Below are positions 1 to 6,675 of a stretch of 12,378 nucleotides of DNA, piece by piece. The position numbers were made by a program, and so were the translations under genes. The stretch spans positions 1 through 12,378 of the forward strand of contig CAMZHP010000071.1 in assembly GCA_947306845.1 (NCBI GenBank), given 5' to 3'. Positions within the stretch are counted from its first letter, which is position 1. Every line of letters begins with the position of its first letter. The DNA comes from an uncultured Prevotellaceae bacterium. GTDB taxonomy: Bacteria; Bacteroidota; Bacteroidia; Bacteroidales; Bacteroidaceae. Below the pieces are notes generated by a model. The model was not told the origin of the DNA, searched no databases, and saw nothing but the letters and a program-made list of their open reading frames with translations.

Positions 1-376
1 CTTCCATCACCATCCTCTCGGCTTCCTCAAAGGTGAATCCATAATTCCGTGGGGCGAATGCCACATCCTCGTAAATGGTGCTCATAAAAAGTTGGCTTTC
101 TGAATCCTGAAACACATAGCCCATCTGCTGACGTATGCTTTTTAGATTCTCCTTCCTCAGTGGCAGACCGACCACGGTGACACGGCCATCCTGCAGGGGC
201 AGTAATCCGCTGATGATTTTCAGAAGGGTGCTCTTCCCCACACCGTTGGCTCCCACCAATCCAATGCTTTCCCCCTCAGAGGCGAAAAAGCTGATGCGGT
301 TGAGTACCTGATGTGCTGGTTTTCCCCGCTCATTATCGTAAGTGAATGACACATTCTCAATCTCCAACGTGTTCAT
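1..376 (-). CDS. cbiO: Energy-coupling ATPase of a nickel/cobalt ECF importer (CbiO/LarO type), partial
   Basis: This is the N-terminal 125 residues of an ABC ATPase; the gene continues past the left edge. Seen in the sequence: the Walker A motif GANGVGKST at residues 42-50 and a Q-loop VFQDSESQLF around Gln90, the form typical of CbiO/EcfA ATPases. The signature motif, Walker B and switch histidine lie outside the window. The ATG at 376-374 overlaps the cbiQ stop in an ATGA arrangement, which fixes the start. By family it would be the cytoplasmic ATP-hydrolysing subunit that drives the CbiM-CbiQ importer. Because it is last in an operon with larB, larC and larE, nickel is the likely substrate, so it would be the counterpart of LarO. 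Metal specificity cannot be read from the ATPase itself. Confidence 0.93.
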   Translation of the reverse strand, partial: MNTLEIENVSFTYDNERGKPAHQVLNRISFFASEGESIGLVGANGVGKSTLLKIISGLLPLQDGRVTVVGLPLRKENLKSIRQQMGYVFQDSESQLFMSTIYEDVAFAPRNYGFTFEEAERMVME

Positions 377-1140
377 AGGCTCCTGATAATTATAAACAAT
401 GTTGTCCAGGCAAGGACATAAAGATAGTCAGACAGAGTGGCTTTCTTTCCTTTGCGTGGCATGAAATTGCCCTGAAACCCACGCAACTGCATGCTGCTAT
501 AGATAACCTCTGCCCTGTCGATGCTGCGCAATAGGAGTTGCCCCACCAGACTGCCCCATACACGGAACTCTATGCCCCGCTGTCCGGGAGCCCTCATGGA
601 ATAGGCTTCGCGTAGCCGGCATGTTTCCTTGAGCAGCAACATCAGGTAGCGATACATCAACATCAATACTGTGACCAGCGTGGCTGGCACATGAATGACC
701 CTGAGCGCATGGCAAATGTCATCCATTGTCGTGGTGACTATCAGCAGGTATGCAGCGGATAGAGAGAAAACGCCTTTGAGCATCAGTGTGAGCATGGAAA
801 CCATGCCGCCAGAGATTGTGAAACTGCCGATCTCCCAAATGGGGCGATGGTCGTAGAACAGGTTGCCGACGCCCAGCAAACTAACAAGCAGGAGCAATGG
901 CCACAGGCGCTGGCCCATCATCCTCAGTGAAACATTGCCCAGCAAGAATAGCACTGATTGACAAATTCCCATCATGAGTACCCCGGATAGTGCATATTTG
1001 TCGAACGAGAGCAGCACTATCAGGAAGACCAGCGTGACAAATAGCTTACATAGAGGATGAACGGCCTGCATCCATCCGTCTGCACTGGCCTCGCGGTCAA
1101 TGGCATGAAGCTCCATCATTGCACGCTCTGTCCTGTTCAT
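373..1140 (-). CDS. cbiQ: Transmembrane coupling subunit of a nickel/cobalt ECF importer (CbiQ/LarQ type)
   Basis: A 255-residue membrane protein of the CbiQ/EcfT family, the T component that links the substrate-binding membrane subunit to the ATPases. Hydrophobic segments lie at about residues 32-66, 80-95, 110-137, 150-170 and 238-252. Two cytoplasmic coupling motifs typical of EcfT are visible in diverged form: RAPGQRG (183-189) and QLRGFQG (218-224), where the family usually has Ala-Arg-Gly-like triplets. The frame is open upstream to 1239, but that extension lies inside cbiM and is arginine- and cysteine-rich. The ATG at 1140, which overlaps the cbiM stop as ATGA, gives the normal family N-terminus (MNRTERAMMELHAID). 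It also overlaps cbiO by ATGA. By context it imports nickel for the adjacent pincer-cofactor genes; cobalt remains possible. Confidence 0.93.
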   Translation of the reverse strand: MNRTERAMMELHAIDREASADGWMQAVHPLCKLFVTLVFLIVLLSFDKYALSGVLMMGICQSVLFLLGNVSLRMMGQRLWPLLLLVSLLGVGNLFYDHRPIWEIGSFTISGGMVSMLTLMLKGVFSLSAAYLLIVTTTMDDICHALRVIHVPATLVTVLMLMYRYLMLLLKETCRLREAYSMRAPGQRGIEFRVWGSLVGQLLLRSIDRAEVIYSSMQLRGFQGNFMPRKGKKATLSDYLYVLAWTTLFIIIRSL

Positions 1141-2123
1141 TTTCCCGATTGTTTCATTTTCCTGATGACCAGGCAAATGGCCACACAGACCACCAGAACC
1201 AACAATCCGCCTACAAGGCCTGAAAGGGAGGTGCCCCAACCATCCGGTAAGTGCTGTAAATCATAGTCGGACAGCAATGCCACCTTCTCCTGTATCTGTG
1301 CTGCCTTAAGGTGCCATGAGGTGGTTGCTTCCAGGTCGGTACTGCCCGTCACCTTTGCTATCGACCACTCCAGACCGTCAGGGTGAGACGAGGCAAGCAG
1401 AGAGAGAAAACCGCCTGTTACAACCGTGGCGGCAACCAACACTGCCACCACTGATGAGGTTTTCATCAGACCGCCTTGTTGCTGCCCATATCCACGGAGC
1501 AATGTGGGACGTGCCTGAAAAACGAACAGCAAAACAGCTGCCGTGATAAGACCCTCCACGAGTCCGATAGCCAGATGGATGGGCTGCATGAAACCGAGGA
1601 ACACCGCAAAGGGCAAATCTGTAATGCCTGACGCCAAAGTCTCCAGCGTGACAGAGAAAGCACCTAGCTGCAAAGCCAGCACGCAGCCTGTGAGTGAGGC
1701 CCAGATGATGCGTCTGCGGGTCATACCGCCTCGCATGAAAGCACTCCAGACCAGATAGCCAGCAAAGCATCCGTAGAATCCCATGTTCCACATGTTGCAG
1801 CCCAAAGCCAATATGCCACCATCGGCAAACAACAGGCACTGGATGGCCAGCACTGCCGTCAGGGTGAGAAAGCCTGCCTCGGGGCCCAAAATGGCACTCA
1901 GCAACATTCCTCCGATGAGGTGGCCCGATGAGCCTGTTCCGGGAATGGTGAAATTGATCATCTGGGCAGCAAAAACGAACGCCCCCATCACCCCCATGAC
2001 AGGAACTATTTGATTCTCTCCAGCGTTTTTCATCTTATGGAGAGAATGGCCTGCGACGACAGCCGAACAGGCATAAAGGGTTCCTGCCACTGCGGGGGAA
2101 ACCAATGCATCTGCCATGTGCAT
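1137..2123 (-). CDS. cbiM: CbiM-CbiN/PDGLE fusion, substrate-binding membrane subunit of a nickel/cobalt importer (LarMN type)
   Basis: A 328-residue integral membrane protein combining two usual partners. Residues 1 to about 210 are CbiM/NikM-like: the N-terminus is MHMADALVSP, and family structures use the Met1 amino group and His2 as metal ligands. A conserved GTGSSGH segment places His68 where another metal ligand is expected. Residues 220-328 form a CbiN/NikN-like appendage with a membrane segment at about 225-243, a PDGLE motif at 247-251, an extracytoplasmic stretch, and a last helix at about 300-322. The Met-His-Met start needs the exact ATG at 2123, which supports that start. The gene begins 3 nt after larE ends and overlaps cbiQ by ATGA. 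Fusion of the M and N components is common in nickel systems such as LarMN; with the lar genes upstream, nickel is the best-supported substrate. Confidence 0.93.
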   Translation of the reverse strand: MHMADALVSPAVAGTLYACSAVVAGHSLHKMKNAGENQIVPVMGVMGAFVFAAQMINFTIPGTGSSGHLIGGMLLSAILGPEAGFLTLTAVLAIQCLLFADGGILALGCNMWNMGFYGCFAGYLVWSAFMRGGMTRRRIIWASLTGCVLALQLGAFSVTLETLASGITDLPFAVFLGFMQPIHLAIGLVEGLITAAVLLFVFQARPTLLRGYGQQQGGLMKTSSVVAVLVAATVVTGGFLSLLASSHPDGLEWSIAKVTGSTDLEATTSWHLKAAQIQEKVALLSDYDLQHLPDGWGTSLSGLVGGLLVLVVCVAICLVIRKMKQSGK

Positions 2124-2126
2124 GTC

Positions 2127-2960
2127 TTACTTCCTTTCTTTGATGTGAATATCCATGCTGCCACTGCGGTAACCCTCCAAGTCAAGGGTGATGTATGCCA
2201 GTCCGATGGCTTTGAGCCTCTCCGTCACCGTTTGGCGTACCGCGAGCAACTTTTCAAAGTCTTTGGCATCTGTTTCCAAGCGAACGATGTCGCCATGGAC
2301 ACGCAGACGCACATTGTAGAACCCCTGGCTGCGCAGCCAAGCCTCAGCCTCGCCCAAACGCCCCATCAGTTGGGTGTCCAGACGGGTGTTGTAGGGGAAA
2401 CGGGTGGCCATGCATGGCATGGATGCCCGTTTTGCCACCGGCACGCCCATTTCGGAAGCCAGTTGCCGGACTTCCGCTTTGGTGACACCCATTTGGGCCA
2501 ACGGACTCAGGATGCCCAGTTCACTCAAGGCTCTGAGGCCAGGACGATACACTTGCAGGTCATCTGCGTTGGTGCCTTCCAACACATGTGGAGCTCCCAA
2601 TTGAGCGGCTCTTTCCAGTAACTTGCCAAAGAGGTGACGCTTGCAACGATAGCAGCGGTCCTCGGGATTCATGCGGATGCCTGCCTCATCAAGTACATCG
2701 GTCTGAATCTTCTCGAAGGGGGCTCCGGCTGCCTCTGCCACACGTCGGGCTAACTCAGCATCCTCATGGGGATGCAGGCTTGTCTGAACGGTCACCGCTG
2801 TCACTTGAGTGCCTTTCTGCCTCGTTGCGTTGCAGCACAGGAAGAGCAGCAAGCTGCTGTCCACTCCTCCTGAAAAAGCAACTGCCAAATCTTTCTCGGC
2901 CAGTTCAGACAAATAGGTTATCAAAGCCCGTTTTTTCTCTCCGTAATCCATTGTCGGCAT
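2127..2960 (-). CDS. larE: LarE, ATP-dependent sulfurtransferase for nickel-pincer nucleotide synthesis (three-Cys type)
   Basis: A 277-residue cytoplasmic protein of the PP-loop ATP pyrophosphatase family. The PP-loop SGGVDS is at residues 30-35. LarE adenylates the carboxylates of the LarB product and adds sulfur in two rounds to give the dithio intermediate. A CYRC pair (Cys103, Cys106) and a later Cys183 in MPCMATRFPYNT are visible. Cys183 sits where the sacrificial cysteine of L. plantarum LarE lies, and the extra CxxC matches LarE proteins that bind a [4Fe-4S] cluster and can act catalytically instead of losing their own sulfur; that assignment here is inferred. The ATG at 2960 shares one base with the larC stop (TGATG), which decides the start over an open extension to 3026 that lies inside larC. 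A second Met at 2951 is possible. Three bases separate it from cbiM. Confidence 0.95.
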   Translation of the reverse strand: MPTMDYGEKKRALITYLSELAEKDLAVAFSGGVDSSLLLFLCCNATRQKGTQVTAVTVQTSLHPHEDAELARRVAEAAGAPFEKIQTDVLDEAGIRMNPEDRCYRCKRHLFGKLLERAAQLGAPHVLEGTNADDLQVYRPGLRALSELGILSPLAQMGVTKAEVRQLASEMGVPVAKRASMPCMATRFPYNTRLDTQLMGRLGEAEAWLRSQGFYNVRLRVHGDIVRLETDAKDFEKLLAVRQTVTERLKAIGLAYITLDLEGYRSGSMDIHIKERK

Positions 2961-4327
2961 CACTCGTTTGTTTCTTTGTACACTTTGTTGAAAACCTCCA
3001 AGAAAGACTTGCCTGTAGATTTGCAATAGGCTGCCAAGTCATCATATTCAGGATAACAGCGCTTTCCGCCATCAGGCAGTTGGCACACTTTCACCCTCAT
3101 CTCTCCCAGACAGGTCTTCACTTTCTTGATTTCACGGGGAAGGACGGCACGCTCCATTCGCAGAATCCTGATGCCGATGGTGGTGGTATGTTGGAAAATG
3201 ATGCGCTGAAGTGCTGCTCGCTGCTCTTCTTTGCAAATGACATTCAGTTGATAGCCAGGACGGTTCTTTTTCATGAAAACAGGGAAATAATGCACGTCGC
3301 GTGCCCCTGCCTCCAACAGCCGCTCCATCACAAAGCCCAATGCCTCTCCCGTACAATCATCGATGTTGGTTTCCAACTTTACGATCCTGTCATCATCCGT
3401 CGGCAGCGGTGCTGCTTGGGAATGTGTACTCAGTTGGTTTACATCATGTGCTATTTGAGAGGGAGCAGTTGCTTCTATCAGCATGGCTCTGAGTAGGCTA
3501 GGGCGGTCGTAATTGCGTTTTCCCGCACCAATGCCTGTCTTTACGATCTTGAACTGGGCAGGAAGTTGGTCGCTGGTGCGAATGGCAGCCACGATGGCCG
3601 CTCCGGTGGGCGTGACAAACTCTCCTTTGGCGGAAGTGATGTTCAGGTTCAGCCCGTGTGCGTCAGCGATGTTGGCCACAGCCGGAACAGGTATGGGCAG
3701 CACACCATGTTGGCAGCGTACTGTGCCGGTGCCTTCATAAAGGACGGGGACGATGACATCAGTGATTCCCAAGTTGTCGAGGCAGACGGCAGCGGCGGCA
3801 ATATCGACAATGGAGTCCACAGCACCCACTTCGTGGAAATGCACTTCTTCGATAGGCAGGCCATGTGCCTTGCTCTCTGCCTCAGCGATGATTTGGAATG
3901 TCCTGATGGCCAATTCCTTGGCTCTTTCGGTCAGCGCGCTCCCGTTTAAAATTTTCACGATGTCGGCCAGTCCCCGGTGTTCATGTCCATGGCCATGCTG
4001 GTGACTATGGCCATGGGTATGTGGATGTGAATGGCCATGATGATGGTGGAACCAGTTGAGAAAAAACAGTTTGTGGTGATGATGTCCGTCGCCATGCAGG
4101 TATTCCATGTCATGATCATGGTTGTCATGCTCCAGAATCACATTGAAATCACAAGCGTCAATCCCTGATTTTATAACTCGGCTGACCCTAGTCTCGAACC
4201 CTGTGAGGGGAAGGCTTTTCAAGGCCTTTTCGAGAACCTCAGCATCGGCTCCCAGGTCCAGCAAGGCTGCTACGGTCATGTCGCCACTGATGCCTGAGTA
4301 GCATTCCAAATAAAGTGTCTTATTCAT
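2960..4327 (-). CDS. larC: LarC, nickel insertion protein of the nickel-pincer nucleotide pathway
   Basis: A 455-residue protein of the LarC family (formerly DUF111), which inserts nickel into the dithio-pyridinium mononucleotide using CTP. The family N-terminus MNKTLYLECYSGISGDM is intact, followed by a histidine-rich segment at residues 67-117 (22 histidines in 51 residues), a VHFHEVGAVDSIVDI block at about 160-175, and the C-terminal domain beginning near KLETNIDDCTGEALG. In L. plantarum the two halves (LarC1 and LarC2) are joined by programmed frameshifting; here one uninterrupted frame encodes both. The chosen ATG at 4327 lies 8 nt inside larB. The open extension to 4396 has no family similarity that I can see. 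The stop overlaps the larE start. It probably acts in the cytoplasm with nickel brought by the downstream importer. Confidence 0.95.
   Translation of the reverse strand: MNKTLYLECYSGISGDMTVAALLDLGADAEVLEKALKSLPLTGFETRVSRVIKSGIDACDFNVILEHDNHDHDMEYLHGDGHHHHKLFFLNWFHHHHGHSHPHTHGHSHQHGHGHEHRGLADIVKILNGSALTERAKELAIRTFQIIAEAESKAHGLPIEEVHFHEVGAVDSIVDIAAAAVCLDNLGITDVIVPVLYEGTGTVRCQHGVLPIPVPAVANIADAHGLNLNITSAKGEFVTPTGAAIVAAIRTSDQLPAQFKIVKTGIGAGKRNYDRPSLLRAMLIEATAPSQIAHDVNQLSTHSQAAPLPTDDDRIVKLETNIDDCTGEALGFVMERLLEAGARDVHYFPVFMKKNRPGYQLNVICKEEQRAALQRIIFQHTTTIGIRILRMERAVLPREIKKVKTCLGEMRVKVCQLPDGGKRCYPEYDDLAAYCKSTGKSFLEVFNKVYKETNE
3977..4129 (-). repeat. Histidine-rich low-complexity segment within larC
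   Basis: This stretch encodes LarC residues 67-117. It has two runs of four histidines (82-85 and 94-97) and then an alternating His-X tract in which every second residue from 97 to 117 is His. On the plus strand it appears as many near-repeats of atggccatg-like units. Similar tracts in nickel chaperones such as HypB and some UreE proteins bind or store nickel, so a metal-buffering role is plausible but inferred. The simple-sequence DNA could vary in length between strains. Confidence 0.85.
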
Positions 4328-5078
4328 GAGTGTCTTCTTTGCAAATGGCCAAATTGATTTGTGACGCCATGTAGCCAGCGCCGAAACCATTGTCAATATT
4401 CAGGGTGGCGACGCCATTGGCGCAGGTGTTGAGCATGGTGAGCAATGCCGACAAACCATGCATGCTGGCTCCATATCCCACAGAGGTGGGTACGGCAAGC
4501 ACTGGCTTGTTCACGAGCCCGCCTATCACACTGGGCAAGGCCCCCTCCATGCCAGCAACTGCCACTATGCAGTTGGCTTTTTGTATTTCTTCCAGCCTTG
4601 CAAGCAGGCGGTGCAGACCGCTCACTCCTACATCATATATTCGGAGCACTCTGCTGCCGAGAAATTCCGCGGTTTGTGCTGCTTCCTCAGCGACAGGCAC
4701 ATCGGCAGAGCCTGCCGTACACACACAAACCAGTCCTTTGTGTTGCTTGCCCGCCTTCTCTGTTTTCAGAATCCGTGACACAGGGTCATAGACGGCTTCC
4801 GGAAATAGGGATTGTATTATTTGTGCCTGATGTGGAGTGGCTCGGGTACCCAGCACTTCGCCTTCGCTGGCATAAATGTGCTCATACAGCCTCAGAAGAT
4901 GCTCATCCGCCTTTCCGGCGCAGAAAACTACCTCGGCAGCTCCTGTGCGAAGCTTGCGGTGGGCATCCACCTTGCCAAACCCCAGGTCTTCAAAGGGTTT
5001 GCGTCGAAAGTATGCCTCTGCTTCTTCCACAGACATCTTCCCTGTCCTCACTGCTTCCAATACCTTATGTGCTGTCAT
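4320..5078 (-). CDS. larB: LarB, pyridinium-3,5-biscarboxylic acid mononucleotide synthase
   Basis: A 252-residue cytoplasmic enzyme. LarB carboxylates the pyridinium ring of nicotinic acid adenine dinucleotide and cleaves the phosphoanhydride, giving the biscarboxylate mononucleotide and AMP; this is the first step of nickel-pincer nucleotide synthesis. The C-terminal half (about 113-250) is PurE-like, with CTAGSADVPVAEEAA at 120-134, AGMEGALPSVIGGL at 175-188 and PTSVGYGAS at 197-205. Glu178 and Cys219 occupy the places of the catalytic Glu and the covalent-adduct Cys known in L. plantarum LarB (by remembered alignment). Length is normal. The ATG at 5078 overlaps the stop of the upstream hydrolase gene by ATGA, and its own 3' end overlaps larC by 8 nt, so its translation is probably coupled on both sides. 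Confidence 0.95.
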   Translation of the reverse strand: MTAHKVLEAVRTGKMSVEEAEAYFRRKPFEDLGFGKVDAHRKLRTGAAEVVFCAGKADEHLLRLYEHIYASEGEVLGTRATPHQAQIIQSLFPEAVYDPVSRILKTEKAGKQHKGLVCVCTAGSADVPVAEEAAQTAEFLGSRVLRIYDVGVSGLHRLLARLEEIQKANCIVAVAGMEGALPSVIGGLVNKPVLAVPTSVGYGASMHGLSALLTMLNTCANGVATLNIDNGFGAGYMASQINLAICKEDTHE

Positions 5079-6562
5079 CGTTTTTTGTTTGATTCCGTAT
5101 TTGGTCTTGTTGTCTGTTTCAACATGCGGATGTCCTGATTGCTAAGGGCATAATCATAAAGCCGGAAATCCGCCACCTCCGCTTGCGTCAGATATTTGTC
5201 GCCGCGGAAAGGGGCACGTCCAATCCAGCAGTTGGCAGGTGCACCATTGAAAATCTCAGCTGGAATGGGCATGTGGTCGTTCTGTCCGATTCGCTTCCCG
5301 TCCAGGAAAAGCTCGCCTTTGTGTCCCTGTTGACGGTAGAGAGCATGAACCCACACTTCACGCTTGGGTTGTCCGCCTTGCATGATGAATTCTTCGTGCT
5401 CATATCCACCAGTGGAGGTCTCAAATCGCTGTTCGTTCAGTCGCATGGCTATATATGGCCCCTCATGGGCACTGTTCTCTGCCAGTTGGGAAAATGCGAA
5501 TAGAAAATGACCGTAGCCATCGAGCTTGTTTTCAGCGCTGACCTTGAACCAAACAGAAACAGAAAAGTCCCTCAGGTCTTTGATGAGTGCTCCTGTCTCA
5601 GCTGTGAGATCATAGTAGCCGTTGTCTGTTCCAAGTTGGAGAATGGCTGGATTCGACTCGTTCATTTTGGCATCACGCCTGAGATAAGGAGATTGCCAAG
5701 TGAACCGGTATTCCGCTTGTTGTTCTTTTTTGATGATTGGCTTTGGCAGGGCTGATGACATATTGGCTGTTATACGGCGGATATGCTGCTTCAGAATGTG
5801 GTAGGCTGGCTGAGCCATGGCCCCATGGTCATAGCCTTGCATTTCGTAGAGGGTGACGTCTTGGTGTCCCACGAGCTTCAGCATGCGCCAGAAATAGGCC
5901 TGTTCCTCGTAACGCCCGAAAAGTTCCAGTTCCCTGTCTCCAGAGATGATGACAATTGGTGGCGCATCCGGGCGGATATAGGTAAGTGGGGCATATTGGT
6001 CGATGGTGGCTTGCAGGGGACCGATGCCTTGCTGCTTGCGGATATTGTAATGGGTGACGCATTGTCCGCTGAATGGGACAAGGGCTGCCAGTGAGTCGGG
6101 GTCGACACCATATTTGGCGAGCCATTTCTTGTCCAGGCCGATCATGTCTAGCAGATAGCCTCCCGCAGAGTGTCCTGCGACAAAGATCTTGCGCTTGCTT
6201 CCGCCATATTTTTCGATATTCTTGTATGTCCAAGCAACGGCTGCCGCAGCATCGTCGAGGATGTCTGAAATGTTGGCTTTAGGCAGAAGACGGTAGTTGG
6301 CGGCTACTACCACAAGGCCGCAGTTCTTCAGCTGTGGATCGATGTGTTTGTTGCCGCCCTCGATGCCGCCGCCATGGAACCACACCACTACGGGGGCATC
6401 CTTTTCTTCTGTGGGATAATACACGTCGAGCTTGCATCGCTCTTGTGCATAGGGGTCTGCCGATTCCGTGTATGAAATGTCATTGACCTGCTGGTATTGC
6501 GCTCTTGCAGCAGAGGTGCAAAGCATGAGCGCGAAAATAAGAAAGACGCTTCTGTGTTTCAT
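5075..6562 (-). CDS. Secreted alpha/beta-hydrolase (esterase/BD-FAE-like) fused to a LamG/concanavalin-like domain
   Basis: A 495-residue exported protein. The first 22 residues are a signal peptide ending ARAQ, with no lipobox. Residues about 27-270 are an alpha/beta-hydrolase of the carboxylesterase/BD-FAE kind: oxyanion-hole HGGG at 63-66, nucleophile Ser132 in GHSAGG, probable acid Asp209 in SGDRELE, and His246 in GYDHGAM, so the triad looks complete. Residues about 310-490 resemble a LamG/concanavalin-like lectin fold, with FSVSVWFKVS and a late ELFLDGKRIGQND. The likely role is hydrolysis of an ester on a glycan or glycoside in the periplasm or outside the cell; the substrate is unknown. 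The start at 6562 gives the signal peptide; the frame is open to 6607 but that part looks like leader. It is first in the operon and overlaps larB by ATGA, an unusual partner for cofactor genes. Confidence 0.85.
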   Translation of the reverse strand: MKHRSVFLIFALMLCTSAARAQYQQVNDISYTESADPYAQERCKLDVYYPTEEKDAPVVVWFHGGGIEGGNKHIDPQLKNCGLVVVAANYRLLPKANISDILDDAAAAVAWTYKNIEKYGGSKRKIFVAGHSAGGYLLDMIGLDKKWLAKYGVDPDSLAALVPFSGQCVTHYNIRKQQGIGPLQATIDQYAPLTYIRPDAPPIVIISGDRELELFGRYEEQAYFWRMLKLVGHQDVTLYEMQGYDHGAMAQPAYHILKQHIRRITANMSSALPKPIIKKEQQAEYRFTWQSPYLRRDAKMNESNPAILQLGTDNGYYDLTAETGALIKDLRDFSVSVWFKVSAENKLDGYGHFLFAFSQLAENSAHEGPYIAMRLNEQRFETSTGGYEHEEFIMQGGQPKREVWVHALYRQQGHKGELFLDGKRIGQNDHMPIPAEIFNGAPANCWIGRAPFRGDKYLTQAEVADFRLYDYALSNQDIRMLKQTTRPNTESNKKR

Positions 6563-6634
6563 GTTGATGTCAGATATAATGATTCTCCAATGATAAATAA
6601 AGACCAAGTTCGGTAATTAATAAAAATGTGGGTA

Positions 6635-6642
6635 CAAATATA
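6635..6642 (-). promoter_or_regulatory. Candidate Bacteroidetes -7 promoter element for the hydrolase-lar-cbi operon
   Basis: Read on the minus strand this is TATATTTG, a perfect match to the Bacteroidetes -7 consensus TAnnTTTG. It lies 72 nt upstream of the hydrolase ATG, which would leave a leader of roughly 65 nt. I see no clear TTTG -33 element at the expected distance, so this is motif-based only. No NikR-like palindrome or riboswitch fold was recognised in the leader. Confidence 0.5.
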
Positions 6643-6664
6643 GTGAAAAGTCTTTTGTTTTTTC

Positions 6665-6672
6665 TATTTTTG
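6665..6672 (+). promoter_or_regulatory. Candidate -7 promoter element for ogt
   Basis: TATTTTTG matches TAnnTTTG and ends 3 nt before the ogt ATG, so a transcript from it would be almost leaderless. No good -33 box is seen at the right spacing. It sits within 25 bp of the opposite-strand -7 box, so the two promoters would overlap. Confidence 0.3.
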
Positions 6673-6675
6673 CGG

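Noticed and set aside
1141..1239. 33-residue upstream extension of CbiQ
   Set aside because: It lies inside the CbiM coding region in another frame, and the ATGA overlap at 1140 gives the standard CbiQ start.
2010..3496. Two long plus-strand open frames (2010-2621 and 2588-3496) antisense to larE and larC
   Set aside because: They lie wholly opposite well-supported genes, have odd His/Cys/Ser-rich composition, and match no family I recognise. They are explained as frames opened by the codon bias of the real genes.
3977..4129. Repeated atggccatg-like units resembling a short repeat array
   Set aside because: Units are irregular, have no spacers, and simply encode the His-X tract of LarC; not a CRISPR array.
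4445..5138. Plus-strand open frames opposite larB
   Set aside because: Several overlapping frames exist in the same interval, all low-complexity in composition, while the minus-strand frame has clear LarB motifs.
6497..6562. Hydrolase signal peptide as a lipoprotein signal because of Cys15
   Set aside because: The residues before Cys15 (LML) do not form a lipobox, and an ARAQ signal-peptidase I site follows.
6566..6600. Direct repeat AATGAT-N5-AATGAT in the hydrolase leader as a possible regulator site
   Set aside because: The repeat is short and AT-rich, likely by chance, and does not resemble a NikR or other known nickel-regulator site.
6563..6607. N-terminal extension of the hydrolase from an ATG at 6607
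   Set aside because: It would put 15 residues ahead of a clean signal peptide start and has no support; more likely the 5' leader.
6628..6675. GTG start adding 16 hydrophobic residues to Ogt
   Set aside because: Ogt is a soluble DNA repair enzyme, the extension covers the promoter-like box, and an ATG gives the normal length.
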